Assembly (NCBI GenBank): GCA_963457665.1
Contig: OY735227.1
Location: 44,292,959 to 44,356,958, forward strand
Length of the DNA: 64,000 bases
Reading direction: 5' to 3'
Source of the DNA: Thysanoteuthis rhombus
Taxonomy: Eukaryota; Mollusca; Cephalopoda; Oegopsida; Thysanoteuthidae
Notes under the pieces: generated by a model
The model's input: only the letters and a program-made list of their open reading frames with translations
Database searches by the model: none
What the model was told of the DNA's origin: nothing
Part shown: piece after piece, positions 23,256 through 34,210 of the stretch
How positions within the stretch are numbered: position 1 is the first letter of the stretch
How the letters are laid out: every line of letters starts with the position of its first letter
Made by a program: the position numbers and the translations under genes

Positions 23256-24390
23256 GAGTAAAAGCATATAAAGTCAGGAATCAAACTGGAGACTAGAATA
23301 TTGCCGAAAAAAGACAAATACTGGTTAGCTCACAAATATCGATTGATAAAAATGAAAAACCTTAAAATATATTCTAAAAAGTGGCAATAACTTTCGGAAA
23401 AAAGTCTTTTTTTAGAATATACGTGATGTGTCAGAATGAAACTTGCTGTTTACGTAACCGGTGATATCCTGAATAGGATTTATTAAACAAATACGCATTT
23501 CCATTCACTCTAATCAATTGAAAAAAATGCGTTCCCGGACAATGTGTTAATATAATTGTGTAAAATTGAAATCACAGCAAGAATATTTTAACATAAAATA
23601 CACGAAGTAATACTGATCATTATTAATTTTGTTCTGCTGAAAAAGGAACAGAGAATAGCTATTTATAATAACATACACCCATATGTAACTAAACTTTGCA
23701 ACATAATATTATTCAATTTCTCCACTTCATGCCAAAATATTCTTGTTCAGTATTTTTCAAGTTTTTGAAATTATATTAAAACTCTGCGGAGGTAAAATTT
23801 TTCTCACTGGTCCTGTTTTCTTCAAGATTTCATTAATATGTACATAGTACTTCCTCAATGATAACTCCTGATATTTTCGGGTGGATTGGAACTGACAATC
23901 TCTCGATTACAAAATGAACAGACCAACTGTACCACGGAGACATACATACTTTAGATAATCTATTTTTGAATATAAATCACGTGTTCCTGACTTTCGAAAT
24001 CTTTCTCATTTTCTGTTATATGTTTTACAAATAGAACCTATTTTTATATAAAAAAAAACACGCAAACATTCTCATAGTCAAATCAAGCGTATATTGAAAG
24101 TTTGGTGTAATTCACTTTTACGGTTTGAGCGTTACATTAAATTTGAAGTAAAAATTCACTACAAACTTGAACCTAGCGTTTTTCAGGACAATTTCCGTGA
24201 GATTGTGTAATTAAAAACAACACTCTCAAAAAAGGTCTCTGCAAGGTGACGTATCATTATTGGTTGATTTTACAAAAGTTATTGCAAAATTAAAGTCGCC
24301 GATTTGAGTAAAAATTCAAATTGCTGAAAGTAAATGAACGCACCAGCTCGATAGTAACAGAGCAAATTCTGAAAACACTTAAATTATCGG
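23256..24390. other. Unassigned 1.1 kb
   Basis: AT-rich, no recognised features. Confidence 0.35.
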
Positions 24391-24394
24391 AAAT

Positions 24395-24640
24395 GATTTT
24401 ACTAGAGAAATTCACTGCAAGGAATTAATCGGTAGGGATGTATTGCAAGTGAATTTACTATAGGAATGCATTGAAAATGGTTTTACTTTAAGAATGCCTT
24501 GTAAGTGATTTTTTCTGTAAGAATACAAATAATTTTATTACTGAAATGTATTGAAAATAATCGTTATACAGGAATGCATTGCGAATTGTAAGTTATTTTA
24601 GACTGGGAATGTGATGTAAATTATTCTTATGGTCATTGTT
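24395..24640 (+). repeat. 28-bp minisatellite M28, locus 1 (degenerate)
   Basis: About nine degenerate units of TTTTACTATAGGAATGCATT plus GAAAATGA. Units share GGAATGCATTG and the TTTTACT core but drift in length. Same orientation as the cleaner array at 27.3 kb. Confidence 0.75.
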
Positions 24641-24924
24641 CATGTAACCTATTTTGAATAATATTCATTTAGAAAATTGAAGAAAACTTAATTTGAACTA
24701 ATGATTACATGTATAGTAACGTAGCAAATCCCGAAAGCTTAAATGAGAATTCATTGGGAATCTTTCTAGTAGAGAAAAGCATTATAAATGATCGTAACAC
24801 TAGCAGTTTATCTAACCTGCAATATCATCAGTGGAACTTTTAAAACAAACACGTCAACATTTCTAGAGAAAAGTGGCAAAAGGACAATGCGATATTGCTT
24901 TGTCAGCATTTGAACCTCATATGC

Positions 24925-25205
24925 ATAAGAAAATCACAGGATCGCTTATATATATGTATCTGGAATAGAGCACTCTGGTGGATGGAGAATTGTGCGTAAA
25001 TAAAATATATGGCTTTAATTCAGCCTTAATGACCGTCCAGTTTTGTGTAGGGCAGAGGTAAATGCCAGCCTCTGAGTCTGAAGCGAATGTTTCGATCCTT
25101 CCTTGAGGTACTGGATGGGATAATGGATAGTCTATAGCCACGCTGAAGAGTTGTAATACAACGAAACAGCTGTCTGTGGATTACTCAATTATTTATATAT
25201 ATATA
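24925..25205 (-). repeat. Interspersed repeat R2, copy 1
   Basis: The minus strand carries GTGGCTATAGACTATCCATT and ATCCCATCCAGTACC, and continues to the AGAGTGCTCTATTCC region. Its open frame gives VAIDYPLSHPVPQGRIETFA, which recurs almost unchanged at 27.06 kb. Whether the frame was ever translated is unknown. Confidence 0.55.
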
Positions 25206-25280
25206 TATATTGAAACTATTTGAAATTATCTCCCGTTTCTACACGATGAATATAACATTTAGTGTGGACAACGTAAATAG

Positions 25281-25452
25281 AATAAACAATTAAAGAAAAT
25301 ACAGCTGCTGCAGGAATCGAACCTGTGACCCATAGGGTGGCTGCTTCAAGTCGCATGCTCTTACCATTGAGCTGAACAGCAAATTGTAGTGCATAGGTCC
25401 AAGTAAGAGGTTCGATTCCAGCAGCAGCCCCATTTTCTCTAATTGTTTATTT
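25281..25452. mobile_element. Foldback element with Ser-tRNA-like fold
   Basis: Imperfect ~46 bp inverted arms: AATAAACAATTAAAGAAAAT then GCTGCTGCAGGAATCGAACC on the left, against GGTTCGATTCCAGCAGCAGC and AATTGTTTATTT on the right. Each arm holds a perfect B box (GGAATCGAACC, 25,313-25,323; GGTTCGATTCC, 25,409-25,419). Between them, on the minus strand (25,380-25,302), there is an A-box-like TCAGCTCAATGGTAAGAGC, a loop CTTGAAG and a hairpin ACCC-TAT-GGGT. A T-arm follows. The fold resembles a tRNA-Ser with a long variable arm. A deleted relative lies at 53.0 kb. Confidence 0.6.
25302..25380 (-). tRNA. tRNA-Ser(UGA)-like pseudo-tRNA
   Basis: A 79-nt stretch with a partly paired acceptor stem (GCTGTTC against CAGCAGC), a D-arm sequence CTCAATGGTAAGAG, a U-turn loop CTTGAAG whose anticodon would be UGA, a class II variable hairpin and a T-arm CAGG-TTCGATT-CCTG. 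The anticodon stem pairs poorly. More likely a mobile tRNA relic than a working gene. Confidence 0.35.
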
Positions 25453-25855
25453 CATTTATTCGATTTATTTTAAATCCCTATTCAGGACGTTTTGGGATGT
25501 GTCTGTTTGGGGTGGAGTACATTTCTCTTATTTCATCAATACATCTTTTGTTTTTGCTTTTGATTTTTACCTTTTAAATTGTTGTTCACTGCTTGTTATG
25601 TTTTACACAGTGAATTATTTACATAAGTTCATAAAAAACGCACCGATAGAGTAATAAGAAATAAGAGTAACGGAGAAAATATAGATAAACCAGTTTGCAA
25701 TCGTACAACAGCAACAGATGCCATTTGCAAAATAAATATTTTTAGTCTATTGTTTTGGGGCATTGAAGTGTACCATCCGTCCACAGATCGAATATTGTAT
25801 ATCAAGCTGAAATATCAACCCAAGAGAAACCCTTAAAAGCAAAATACTGTATAAG

Positions 25856-26090
25856 AAATATCTAAAAACACTCTTTAAACTAAGATTAGCCAACCATGTA
25901 TCATCATTTATAAACGAAAAATATGAAAACAGTACATCAATACATCTCTGGGAACTAAAACATAGCAACTTCACACGGCATTAGAATAGAAAATATTGAA
26001 AGAAACACACAGATGCCAGAATTTTAAAACCCCATATAACTTATGCCTAAATGAAAAATTGGAAATTCTCACTTTTTCTTATAGGACAAA
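25856..26090 (+). pseudogene. Penelope-like element GIY-YIG-region relic
   Basis: One frame reads FKLRLANHVSSFINEKYEN then STSIHLWELKHSNF. After a one-base shift it reads KILKETHRCQNF and YNLCLNEKLEIL. This order (F+xRxxNHxxSF, T/S-LxxxxWxLK, then a Cys-containing YNxCLxEK block) is that of the GIY-YIG endonuclease region at the C-terminus of Penelope-like retroelements. The GIY and YIG motifs themselves are not preserved upstream. Identification rests on motif order only. Confidence 0.6.
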
Positions 26091-26099
26091 AAGAAAAAA

Positions 26100-26940
26100 A
26101 AAAAAAGCAACTACTAAAAACAGAAATATCAAATAGAAAAGAAATGGAGTAGCGTTGAAATGCCGCCACTGTTCAAAATTTCTATTACAGAACATTATTT
26201 AACACCCACATAAAGGTATACAAAATTAACCACCGTAGCTATCTTAGTCTCCTTGTTATTATTGACCATAGCGGTACGACAATGAACACAGACATTATTA
26301 TTATTCTATAACCCCAGCTACTTCAAGAATAACCCAATCACCTTTTCATAATTGTCTTAGATATTTAGAAATATACCAAATCTAAAATACATAAAACAAT
26401 TAAAATAACAACTAAGGTCATGTAAAAGTGAACAGATGCGGAGCAGATTAGAGTAAAAATAAAATACTTCCAGAGAGGAAACATACCACAAAGGCCTGTT
26501 GTTTCAACAACATACTGATAAAAAAATGTCTACAGTATCCCCTGCTAATTTATAATTACCAGACAGTAAGTTATCTCCACTATGTAAAAGATAACAAACA
26601 GTGACCAACAACTAAACATGGAAGAAAAAAAAGCAGAATAAAAAGATGTATAAATAGAAGAGAAAGGTACTCCAACCATAAAAATAAACATTCCTAAAAC
26701 GTCTTAAATAGAGAATCATTCGACTGAAAAAACCCGAAGTGGACTGAAACATAAACATGTTTGAATAGCGAATCATTTATTTCATCATAATTTAGGCTCC
26801 AACCTAACTTAACTTAATGTTTAATGCTGAATGTATCGAGCACGTTATGAAATAAACCCATTGCACATCGGATATTGCATTATATTGTATTATATTATAT
26901 CCCTGACTTGTACTTTATATATATGTGTATTTGTGTGTGT
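26100..26940. other. Unassigned 0.8 kb
   Basis: Very A-rich, nothing recognised. Some of it may belong to the Penelope-like relic upstream. Confidence 0.35.
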
Positions 26941-26949
26941 GAATTTGAG

Positions 26950-26950
<1 letters not shown>

Positions 26951-27013
<63 letters not shown>

Positions 27014-27014
27014 C
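26951..27014. repeat. (TA)n/(TG)n microsatellite
   Basis: TA units at 26,951-26,996 run into TG units to 27,014, at the border of repeat R2. Confidence 0.95.
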
Positions 27015-27130
27015 ACAGATAGCAGTTTCGTCGTATTAGAACTCTTCGGAGTGGCTATAGACTATCCATTATCCCATCCAGTACCACGAGGTAGTGTCGA
27101 AACCTTCGCTTCAGACTTGAAAATTGATAA
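27015..27130 (+). repeat. Interspersed repeat R2, copy 2
   Basis: Inverted relative to copy 1. It shares GTTTCGTCGTATTAGAACTC, GTGGCTATAGACTATCCATT and the frame VAIDYPLSHPVPRGSVETFA. It is truncated after about 115 bp. Confidence 0.55.
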
Positions 27131-27179
27131 TGTAAGTTTCGGCATTCAATCCATATATTGTGTATTAAACATCATATAA

Positions 27180-27915
27180 AAAGTATGCTCAGTGGTCAGG
27201 AAGTACTGCGAGCGTTATTGACAGAATAGGGCAATTATATGCATAATTCTTACATGTTATAACTGGACATCGAAGAGTTGAATTACTTGAAATAGACTAA
27301 AATAGATTGAGAAATATTTGCTGTAGCATTGCATTGCGAGGAAAATGCACTAGAAAATGATTTTACTATAGGAATGCATTGAAAATGATTTTACTATAGG
27401 AATGCATTGAAAATGATTTTGCTATAGGAATGCATTGAAGATGGTTTTACTATAGGAATGCATTGAAGATGGTTTTACTATAGACATGTATTGCGAATAA
27501 TTTTACCATTGGAATGCATTGGGAATGATTTTGCCGTAGAAATACATTGCGAATTATTTTAGTATAGGAATGCATTACAAATGATTTTAATATGGGAATG
27601 GATTGGAAAATGATTTTATTAATGCGTTGGAAATAATTTCACCATAAAGATAAATTAAAAATGATTTTACTATAGGAATACATTGGGAATGATTTCACTA
27701 AAGGAATGCATTGAAGACGATTTTCCTATCGAAATGCTTAAGAAATGATTTCATTATGGGAATGTATTGGAAATGGTTTTTATATAGGATTGCATTGAAG
27801 ATGATTTTACTATTGGAATGCATTGAAAAGGATTTTTCTATAGGAAGGCATTGGTAATGATTTTACTATAGGAATGCATTGGAAATGATTTTAATGTAGG
27901 AATGTATTGAAAATC
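27180..27915 (+). repeat. 28-bp minisatellite M28, locus 2, with flank
   Basis: From about 27,325 some 20 units of 28 bp follow one another, with core TTTTACTATAGGAATGCATT and a variable GAAAATGA part. The upstream flank (AGTGGTCAGGAAGTACTG, GACAGAATAGGGC) and the downstream flank (GAAGAAAGAGATTG, GTGGTCAGAAATTGAAG) have counterparts near locus 3. The array is therefore part of a larger repeat. Because 28 is not a multiple of three, no repeated peptide is encoded. Confidence 0.85.
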
Positions 27916-29240
27916 ACGAAGAAAGAGATTGTCCTGTGGTCAGAAATTGAAGTAAGCGATGATATCGGTGAACAGAAATCAAATTCTGACCGGGACAGTT
28001 TGAGATCATCTCCCACTAATGCTCCTGGGAATCGCATACGTCTACCTCCATCCCCAGCTATAGGTAAACCTTGGAGATTGACAACTCGGAAGTCAAACCA
28101 GAAAAAATAAAAAAAACCTTGTCCCAACGGCGTGAGAGGCTGATAACGGACAGAATTGGGAACATGTTACCAAAATGTCTCTGAAATAATCCTGGTTAAC
28201 CTGGTTCTGGTGAAGCTTTGACAGATTTAACAAACCAAGAGTGGGTTATACTATATGGCTCAAGTAAATATAGAGGGGAAAAAAACGAGCAGAGGGAATA
28301 TCGTGATTGTCATCTTGACCCTCCTGCGACACTTTGAGAACAAGCGGAAGATCAAAAATAAGAACCATTACTTCAACGATGCGTCCACCGTCGGTTATTG
28401 TAATAGTAGAGAGGAGGAAGAAAAAGAACAAGTAATCTTTCTACAATAAGAAAAATATGAAACCAGAAAAAAAACCTCTTTAAGTCTTGTGCATCAATTT
28501 TCACCCAATCGTGATATGGATAAATAATAAGTATGGATAAGTAATTCTCAATGAAAATCGTGAATGGCCATTTCAGGCGTTTTTTTTTTTTGTTTTTTTA
28601 AAAAACTTTTTTAAAAAGCAAAAATGTGGACCTTGAGCATTCTTTTCAGACATCATAAAATCTGACATCACACCAAATCAGAATAATACACCATCTTATG
28701 TGAAAAATAGTACAAGTATGAATGATTTTTAAGAATAGATTAAGATCCTATGGGATAGAAAATAAATTGATAACGCTATCTTGGGAGTCATTAGCTGGGA
28801 TATACAGAGGAATTTTAGGAAATAAATGAATAAAATGTGACTGGTAAATGTTCCTCTCTGCTGCTAATATTGTAAAACTTTTTATTAAGTTTCATAGATT
28901 TCTATAACTTCAATAAATGTATATGATTACTGTTGAATACGTATTTCTAATATAGATTGTTAAGGAGATATCTATAGGGGTATTTTATATAATAAATGAA
29001 TAACAAATAAATAATTTTCATCACACGTTCACTTCTAACATAATAGCAGCCGTTATATAAAGCACAATAACATGTTTCTTCCTCTTTCTGCACGATGTAA
29101 TCACCATCGACTGATAAGCATAATATGATTTATTAGATTAGATAATTAAGGTTTAGGGAATTATTGTCCCAGAGCCATGGAATTTCGATAAGAAACATCT
29201 ACATTGTATATGTACGATTTTCAAGTCAGACAAAAAAAAA
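27916..29240. other. Unassigned 1.3 kb after M28
   Basis: Contains a 67-codon ORF (27,907-28,110) starting in the minisatellite flank and several short ORFs. None has a recognised motif. A poly-T stretch is at 28,579-28,610. Confidence 0.35.
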
Positions 29241-29248
29241 AAATAATA

Positions 29249-29680
29249 ATAGAAACTGTCACGTGACCAATCATTTTTTGGTAGCACGCCGTGTTGCGGG
29301 TGACCAATTAAAAAATAGAAACGGGGGTTATCAATGAATGAATTACATCACCCTTCTTTTGATCAAATAAAAAGAAGTTTGAATTGAAAAAAAACAAAAC
29401 AAAAAAAAAAAGAAGAAAAACTAAGGGGCCAATTCAGCATACACTTCCATAGTAAATTGAACCCCCTCTACTAAAAACCTATTTTGCAAGAGAATTTTCA
29501 ACAAACAAAAAAGTGTTTTCAACGCATGATAAGTTGATGTTCAAATTTCCAGCCCTCTAACTCCATTGTTGCGGCCTGCACGCTTAACACATACACAGAT
29601 AAGAAGCCAGACAGATTCACTTGAAAACTGAAAAACAAACAGTTGAGAATTTCAGTGACAGTATCAGTTGACGGTTTCAA
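29249..29680 (+). mobile_element. MITE-A copy 6
   Basis: TAGAAACTGTCACGTGACCA at the left end, GTGTTGCGGGTGACCAATTA, TTGAACCCCCT, CTCCATTGTTGCGGCC and right end CAGTTGACGGTTTC. It lacks the outer GGTCTGGTTAGTCACTCAA block and abuts a poly-A stretch instead. Confidence 0.85.
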
Positions 29681-29819
29681 ATAACGCACAACTATAATCA
29701 TTTGCCGGAAGCCGATCAGTATAATCGAAATCGATATAATCGGATTAGTACCGAAAAATTGATCAGCTGTATGCATGGCCATTTTCCAGCAGATATTATG
29801 AAAGACAAAAGCTTCTTTC

Positions 29820-29830
29820 TACCTACCTAC

Positions 29831-29877
<47 letters not shown>

Positions 29878-29878
29878 C
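29820..29878. repeat. (CTAT)n microsatellite
   Basis: About 12 CTAT units after three CTAC units. Confidence 0.95.
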
Positions 29879-30894
29879 AGCCTGTTCATATTCGTCTATC
29901 CATCTGTCTCTGTTCAGATCAACTTATTGTTCTTGATTGTTAAGATGTTTACAACTTTACTTTTGACTACTTGTGTGTTACATTATCATAACTGACGAAC
30001 ACCATAATGACGCGCATGCGCACACACATGCACGCACACACACACGCACAAACATGTGCATACGCACGCATACATGTACAACTATTATCATTATTTACGA
30101 TTTTTGTCAATATTCATTATACTCTATGACATTGACGGCCAACCTTTGATAATACTACTTAAAATACTTTTAATGAGTTAAAGAGCAAGAAAAATAAGAT
30201 CAAAGACAGACTAAAAAAAATTGATAATTGATAATACTTTATCTAAGAAATTTGAATACTTGTTATAAAACTGGGCATTGAACATTAGTTCACTGCTCTA
30301 CTAGTAACTTTTCGTCACTAGTTCAGAATACTTTCACTATAGACGGAGCTCCATGTTTTAAGTGTAGTGCAGTGATGGTGAACTTTTCAGCACGGTGTTA
30401 GAATTTCGATTTTTTGAAAAATCCTGTTATAGGAGTCTCACTTACATGTATATATGGATTTTAGTTTAGGCGAATGCTTATAGATAAGCGAACTATTATT
30501 CCAATATATTTACAAAACTAGGAGTAAAAAACAATATAACTTGAAATTTCAAAATATACTTGTTCAACTGGGATAATAAAATAGAATTAAAAAAATAAAA
30601 TATCAACGTCTATCACGTGTCAACAAAAAACTTTGGATGTGTCGCTGCTGACACGCGTGTCATTGGTTTGCCGTCGCTGATCGAATACCGTGATAATTGC
30701 AAAACGATTAGCCCAAATCACTCAGACTGAAAAATACGGATATTTCACTTATATATTACTCACCAGCCTATGTTCACTAGGAAGGGAATAAGGAAGATTG
30801 GAGGAAAATAATTGCCTCCCTTGTCTGATGCGTTCAATGATTGGTGTATTATTGAAAAATTGCTTTCTAAACACGTAAACACACACGCACACAC
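29879..30894. other. Unassigned 1.0 kb
   Basis: Contains a short CA/CG-rich purine-pyrimidine stretch (about 30,015-30,080). No gene recognised. Confidence 0.35.
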
Positions 30895-30895
30895 C

Positions 30896-31033
<138 letters not shown>

Positions 31034-31080
31034 AAAGCTATTTAGAGTGAAGGGTATTAAACAAATACTTAAGCAACAAA

Positions 31081-31262
31081 AATGGATATTTAGCAAGAAG
31101 AGATGACAATAAATGGAGCAAAAGAGTTGCCGATTGGCAGCCATTAGACATAAAAGAAGCGATGAAATAGAAAAAATTGCCGGTAAAACGTGGCAGGTGT
31201 TAGCTCAATCACAGTCGTCATGGAAAGACATGAAAAGGCCTTTTCCAGCGGTGGACTCCTGA
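31081..31262 (+). pseudogene. LINE-B ORF C-terminal end
   Basis: Frames combine to ARRDDNKWSKRVADWQP, then an AGKTWQVLAQS-like block and KRPFPAVDS before the stop. An ARxDDNxWxKRVxxWxP block followed by W..LAQ and a terminal KAF..V/L..S is characteristic of a LINE branch related to, but distinct from, LINE-A. One frameshift is needed. The end GGCCTTTTCCAGCGGTGGAC matches the inverted LINE-B at 51.1 kb. Confidence 0.75.
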
Positions 31263-31266
31263 TGAA

Positions 31267-31267
<1 letters not shown>

Positions 31268-31304
<37 letters not shown>
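31268..31304. repeat. (TA)n microsatellite
   Basis: TA run immediately after the LINE-B end. Confidence 0.9.
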
Positions 31305-31306
<2 letters not shown>

Positions 31307-31594
31307 TAACACTAAAGCATTCCAGTGTATATATATGCAAGGTGATACTCCAAAGTTGGAAGAGATTAAGCCTCGAAATATTGATCGAAAACTTTTCCTG
31401 ATGGAGGAATTTTTTTTTAAGGAAGACCTGGTTAACTTTATGGATGAAAATATTGATGAATCTGATCAGATTCCCTGAACTTCCAGGCAGTCTTTTCATA
31501 TATATTGGGTATCTCAGATAAATTCGCATAAATTCTGTATGTTAATGACTGCTCTGGTTCTCTCCTGAAAGTTAAATAAATTCTATTGGTTTCA

Positions 31595-31975
31595 AAAAGA
31601 AGGGTCTACAATCATCGCATCCTTCCGATAGTTATCCATGGAGCTGAAACATGAGACCAAATCAAAAGACAGAGAACAATGCAGTATGTATAGGAGAGGA
31701 TCATTCTTAACATTACTTATATTAGAAGACAGCACAGTAAATTAGAGAAAAACAGGGGTCAGAGATATGAGAAACTATGAGAAAACTCAAATCGAATGTT
31801 TATGCTGCAAGAATGACAGACAGCTATTGGAAATTACGACTCGCAACCTGAATACCAAGAGGTCATTTGTGAAACTTTGAGCGGTTAAAACTAAGATGGT
31901 GTGATGAAGAACTAGCGAATCTCGGTGAGGGCCCGTGTCCAGAGACGGACGTTAAAATGCTGCTGCTGCTGATCT
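31595..31975 (+). pseudogene. LINE-A ORF2 C-terminal relic, (CTG)n-tailed
   Basis: Diverged copy with GGGTCTACAATCATCGCATCC (RVYNHRIL-like), ATGGAGCTGAAACATGAGAC, AATGACAGACAGC and the end AGACGGACGTTAAAATG. The tail is (CTG)n instead of (TGA)n. Many stops. Confidence 0.75.
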
Positions 31976-32432
31976 TTTCTTGTGAGAGAGTTCAATTGAC
32001 TTTCAGATGGGAATCAGTGCAGATATCAACATTTTTTTATGTTTATATTTTTCTGAGACTCTCTGTATATTTACTCCGATGAGGTTGCTTGCATGTCTGT
32101 GTGTCGCTCGCCTCCATAAGATATGCCTGCCACGGACACACGTGTCAATTAATGACAACATAAACATCGTGCGCAGTCGTTTTTCCTCATAATTATGAAG
32201 TATGTAATACTCAAACTGACAAGCCGAACAATAAAATGTCAGAACCCTGCAAGCACGAAGACAAATTGTTGGCAAAAGAAAATAACACTTTGATTTTATG
32301 GCAGAGTGGAAATGTCAATAGGATATTGAGCGAGGCCTTGCGATGTATGTATAGATATGAAATAATTGCATATTTTACCCGATTATCTCCAACGCCTGAA
32401 GAGAGAGGCAAAAGAGCGTGCTTGGAGCAAAG

Positions 32433-32437
<5 letters not shown>

Positions 32438-32499
<62 letters not shown>
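32438..32499. repeat. (GA)n microsatellite
   Basis: About 30 GA units. The two Arg/Glu ORFs over it are artefacts. Confidence 0.95.
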
Positions 32500-32501
<2 letters not shown>

Positions 32502-32652
32502 CCCCCAAAGCCGAAGTATCCTGACAAAGTATATTTTTTTGAGCTACCATACTCGTCTTTAGTGGTTAGCGATGATCATGATGATGCTTATGTTCATTAA
32601 GAGGATGACGACAATAGTTTCCCGTTTTCGCTCATTTTCTAAACACCTTTTT

Positions 32653-33592
32653 TTAGAAACCGTCAACCAAAACTGTCTACATAGGTTTCTTAAGTGTCTA
32701 AGCTGGTCTGGCTGACTGAGATTGACTATGTAAGTATCAGACGTACAGACAGCACCAGCAGGGATACGGGGCTGAAAATTCAAACAATACCCTTTATCAT
32801 CCCAAGAAAAATATTTTTTCTGTTTTTCCAAAATCCCTTTCCGATATAAGTTTCAGTGAGGATTCAGTTTGCAAACGTACTTTTATGCAAAATGGGTCCT
32901 TTAGTTTTTGCCCAGCAGTATTCACGCTTGTTTTTCTTTGGAAATTTCCTCTTCTTTAGTGATTACTGCCAAACGAAAGGCGACAGAAATAACTTATTGG
33001 AGCAAGCTCAACCTTCAAGATTAAGAAAATCCCATTAGTCCTGAAAAGAAAAGTATTCAACCAATGCATCCTCTTGATAGTCACCTATGGAGCTAAAATA
33101 TGGAACCAAGAGACTGGCCAGTAAACTGAGAATCATGCAACGTGTACATGAGCTAATCATGCTCAACCTCTCATGGAGACCACAAGAGAGCACAGTATAT
33201 CAAGGGAAAAACAGGAGTCCGAGACATCATATAATCCATTAGGAAACTCGTATGGCAATGAGCTGGGCATGATGCAAGAATGACTGTCAACCGCTGAACA
33301 CCATGACTCTCAACATGAATCCCAGGAGATCACATGAGAAATTGCAGCCAGCAGAATATGAAAAGGTGGGATGGTGGACAGGTTCAGGAAATATTGGCTC
33401 CATGACGCCCAGGATAGAGAGGAGTGGTGAATCCTTGGGAAGGTCTATGTCCAACGACGGACGACAAAAGACTGATGACGGCGATGGATTGATCACCTTT
33501 TTTCTAATCTTTTTAATTGATCATCTTAACATGGCATGCTGCCAAAAGATATTAGTCACGTGATGGTTTCTATTGAGTGACTTACTTGACTT
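32653..33592 (-). mobile_element. MITE-A copy 7, split by LINE-A
   Basis: The left part (32,653-33,000) runs from TTAGAAACCGTCAACC to GAAATAACTTATT. The right part (33,484-33,592) resumes with ATTGATCACC, AATTGATCATC and ends ATTAGTCACGTGATGG and CTATTGAGTGAC. Joining the two restores the usual MITE-A order exactly at the AATAACTTATTCATTGATCA block. Confidence 0.85.
33001..33484 (+). mobile_element. LINE-A insertion inside MITE-A copy 7
   Basis: A 5'-truncated LINE-A of about 480 bp with the AGCAAGCTCAACCTTCAAG start, CAACCAATGCATCCTC, AATCATGCAACG, CAGGAGTCCGAGACATCAT and GTCTATGTCCAACGACGG. The tail is degraded (TGATGACGGCGATGG). Coding frame heavily broken. Confidence 0.85.
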
Positions 33593-34210
33593 GTTTAATC
33601 ATGGAATCATTCAGTCAAACGACTCGTCGAGTCAATTAACAAGCTAGTCTGCTATACGATTACTGCTTTAATGGTTCGATACTTTTTAGCTGTCCAACAT
33701 TTGAGAGCTTGAGCTAGACCAAACTAAGTAAATATTTAGACTTGTTGGTGGATTTCCACCGGTGTCAGTGATTGGCACGAAGTGAAGCGCGTAAGAGGCT
33801 GGAAGTCAAGACAGGAAAAATGTATTCCGTCAGTCATTCAGGCGGGAAGAGTTTACATTGAACGGAAACTTTGGAAAAACTAGCTTCTATCAGGCAGGCA
33901 GTCTGATCTAGATTGATAGTGAAGTAGTTTGTTATTTATGAAATGCTTTTGAATTGTTAGAAAAAGGATGGTATAAACAACAAAAAATGGTGAATAACGA
34001 ATCCAAATGATGAAATCGCTGTTTCTCGATACGTGTAGGACAGCTCCTTAGAGAGTACACTGTCTTGTGTCCACCATGGAACAGTGTGTGCTTGAGAAAG
34101 GACCATGTGCACAGTCCTTTCCCAGTTTGGCAAGATGATCTGGTAATTGGCAGCCGAGCATAGGCTTGGACAGCTGCAGAACAATCTTGTTGTTCCATAT
34201 GGTACCTGAT
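33593..34210. other. Unassigned spacer with two minus-strand ORFs
   Basis: ORFs of about 100 codons (33,932-34,231 and 33,957-34,292) overlap in different frames. The second runs into the mariner C-terminus but its own sequence has no mariner features. Confidence 0.35.

Noticed and set aside
27325-27915. Regularly repeated 28-bp units resembling a CRISPR array
   Set aside because: Units follow each other without unique spacers and the context is eukaryotic; it is a minisatellite.
32236-32562. 108-codon ORF with an Arg/Glu repeat end
   Set aside because: The second half is a GA microsatellite; the first half shows no motif.
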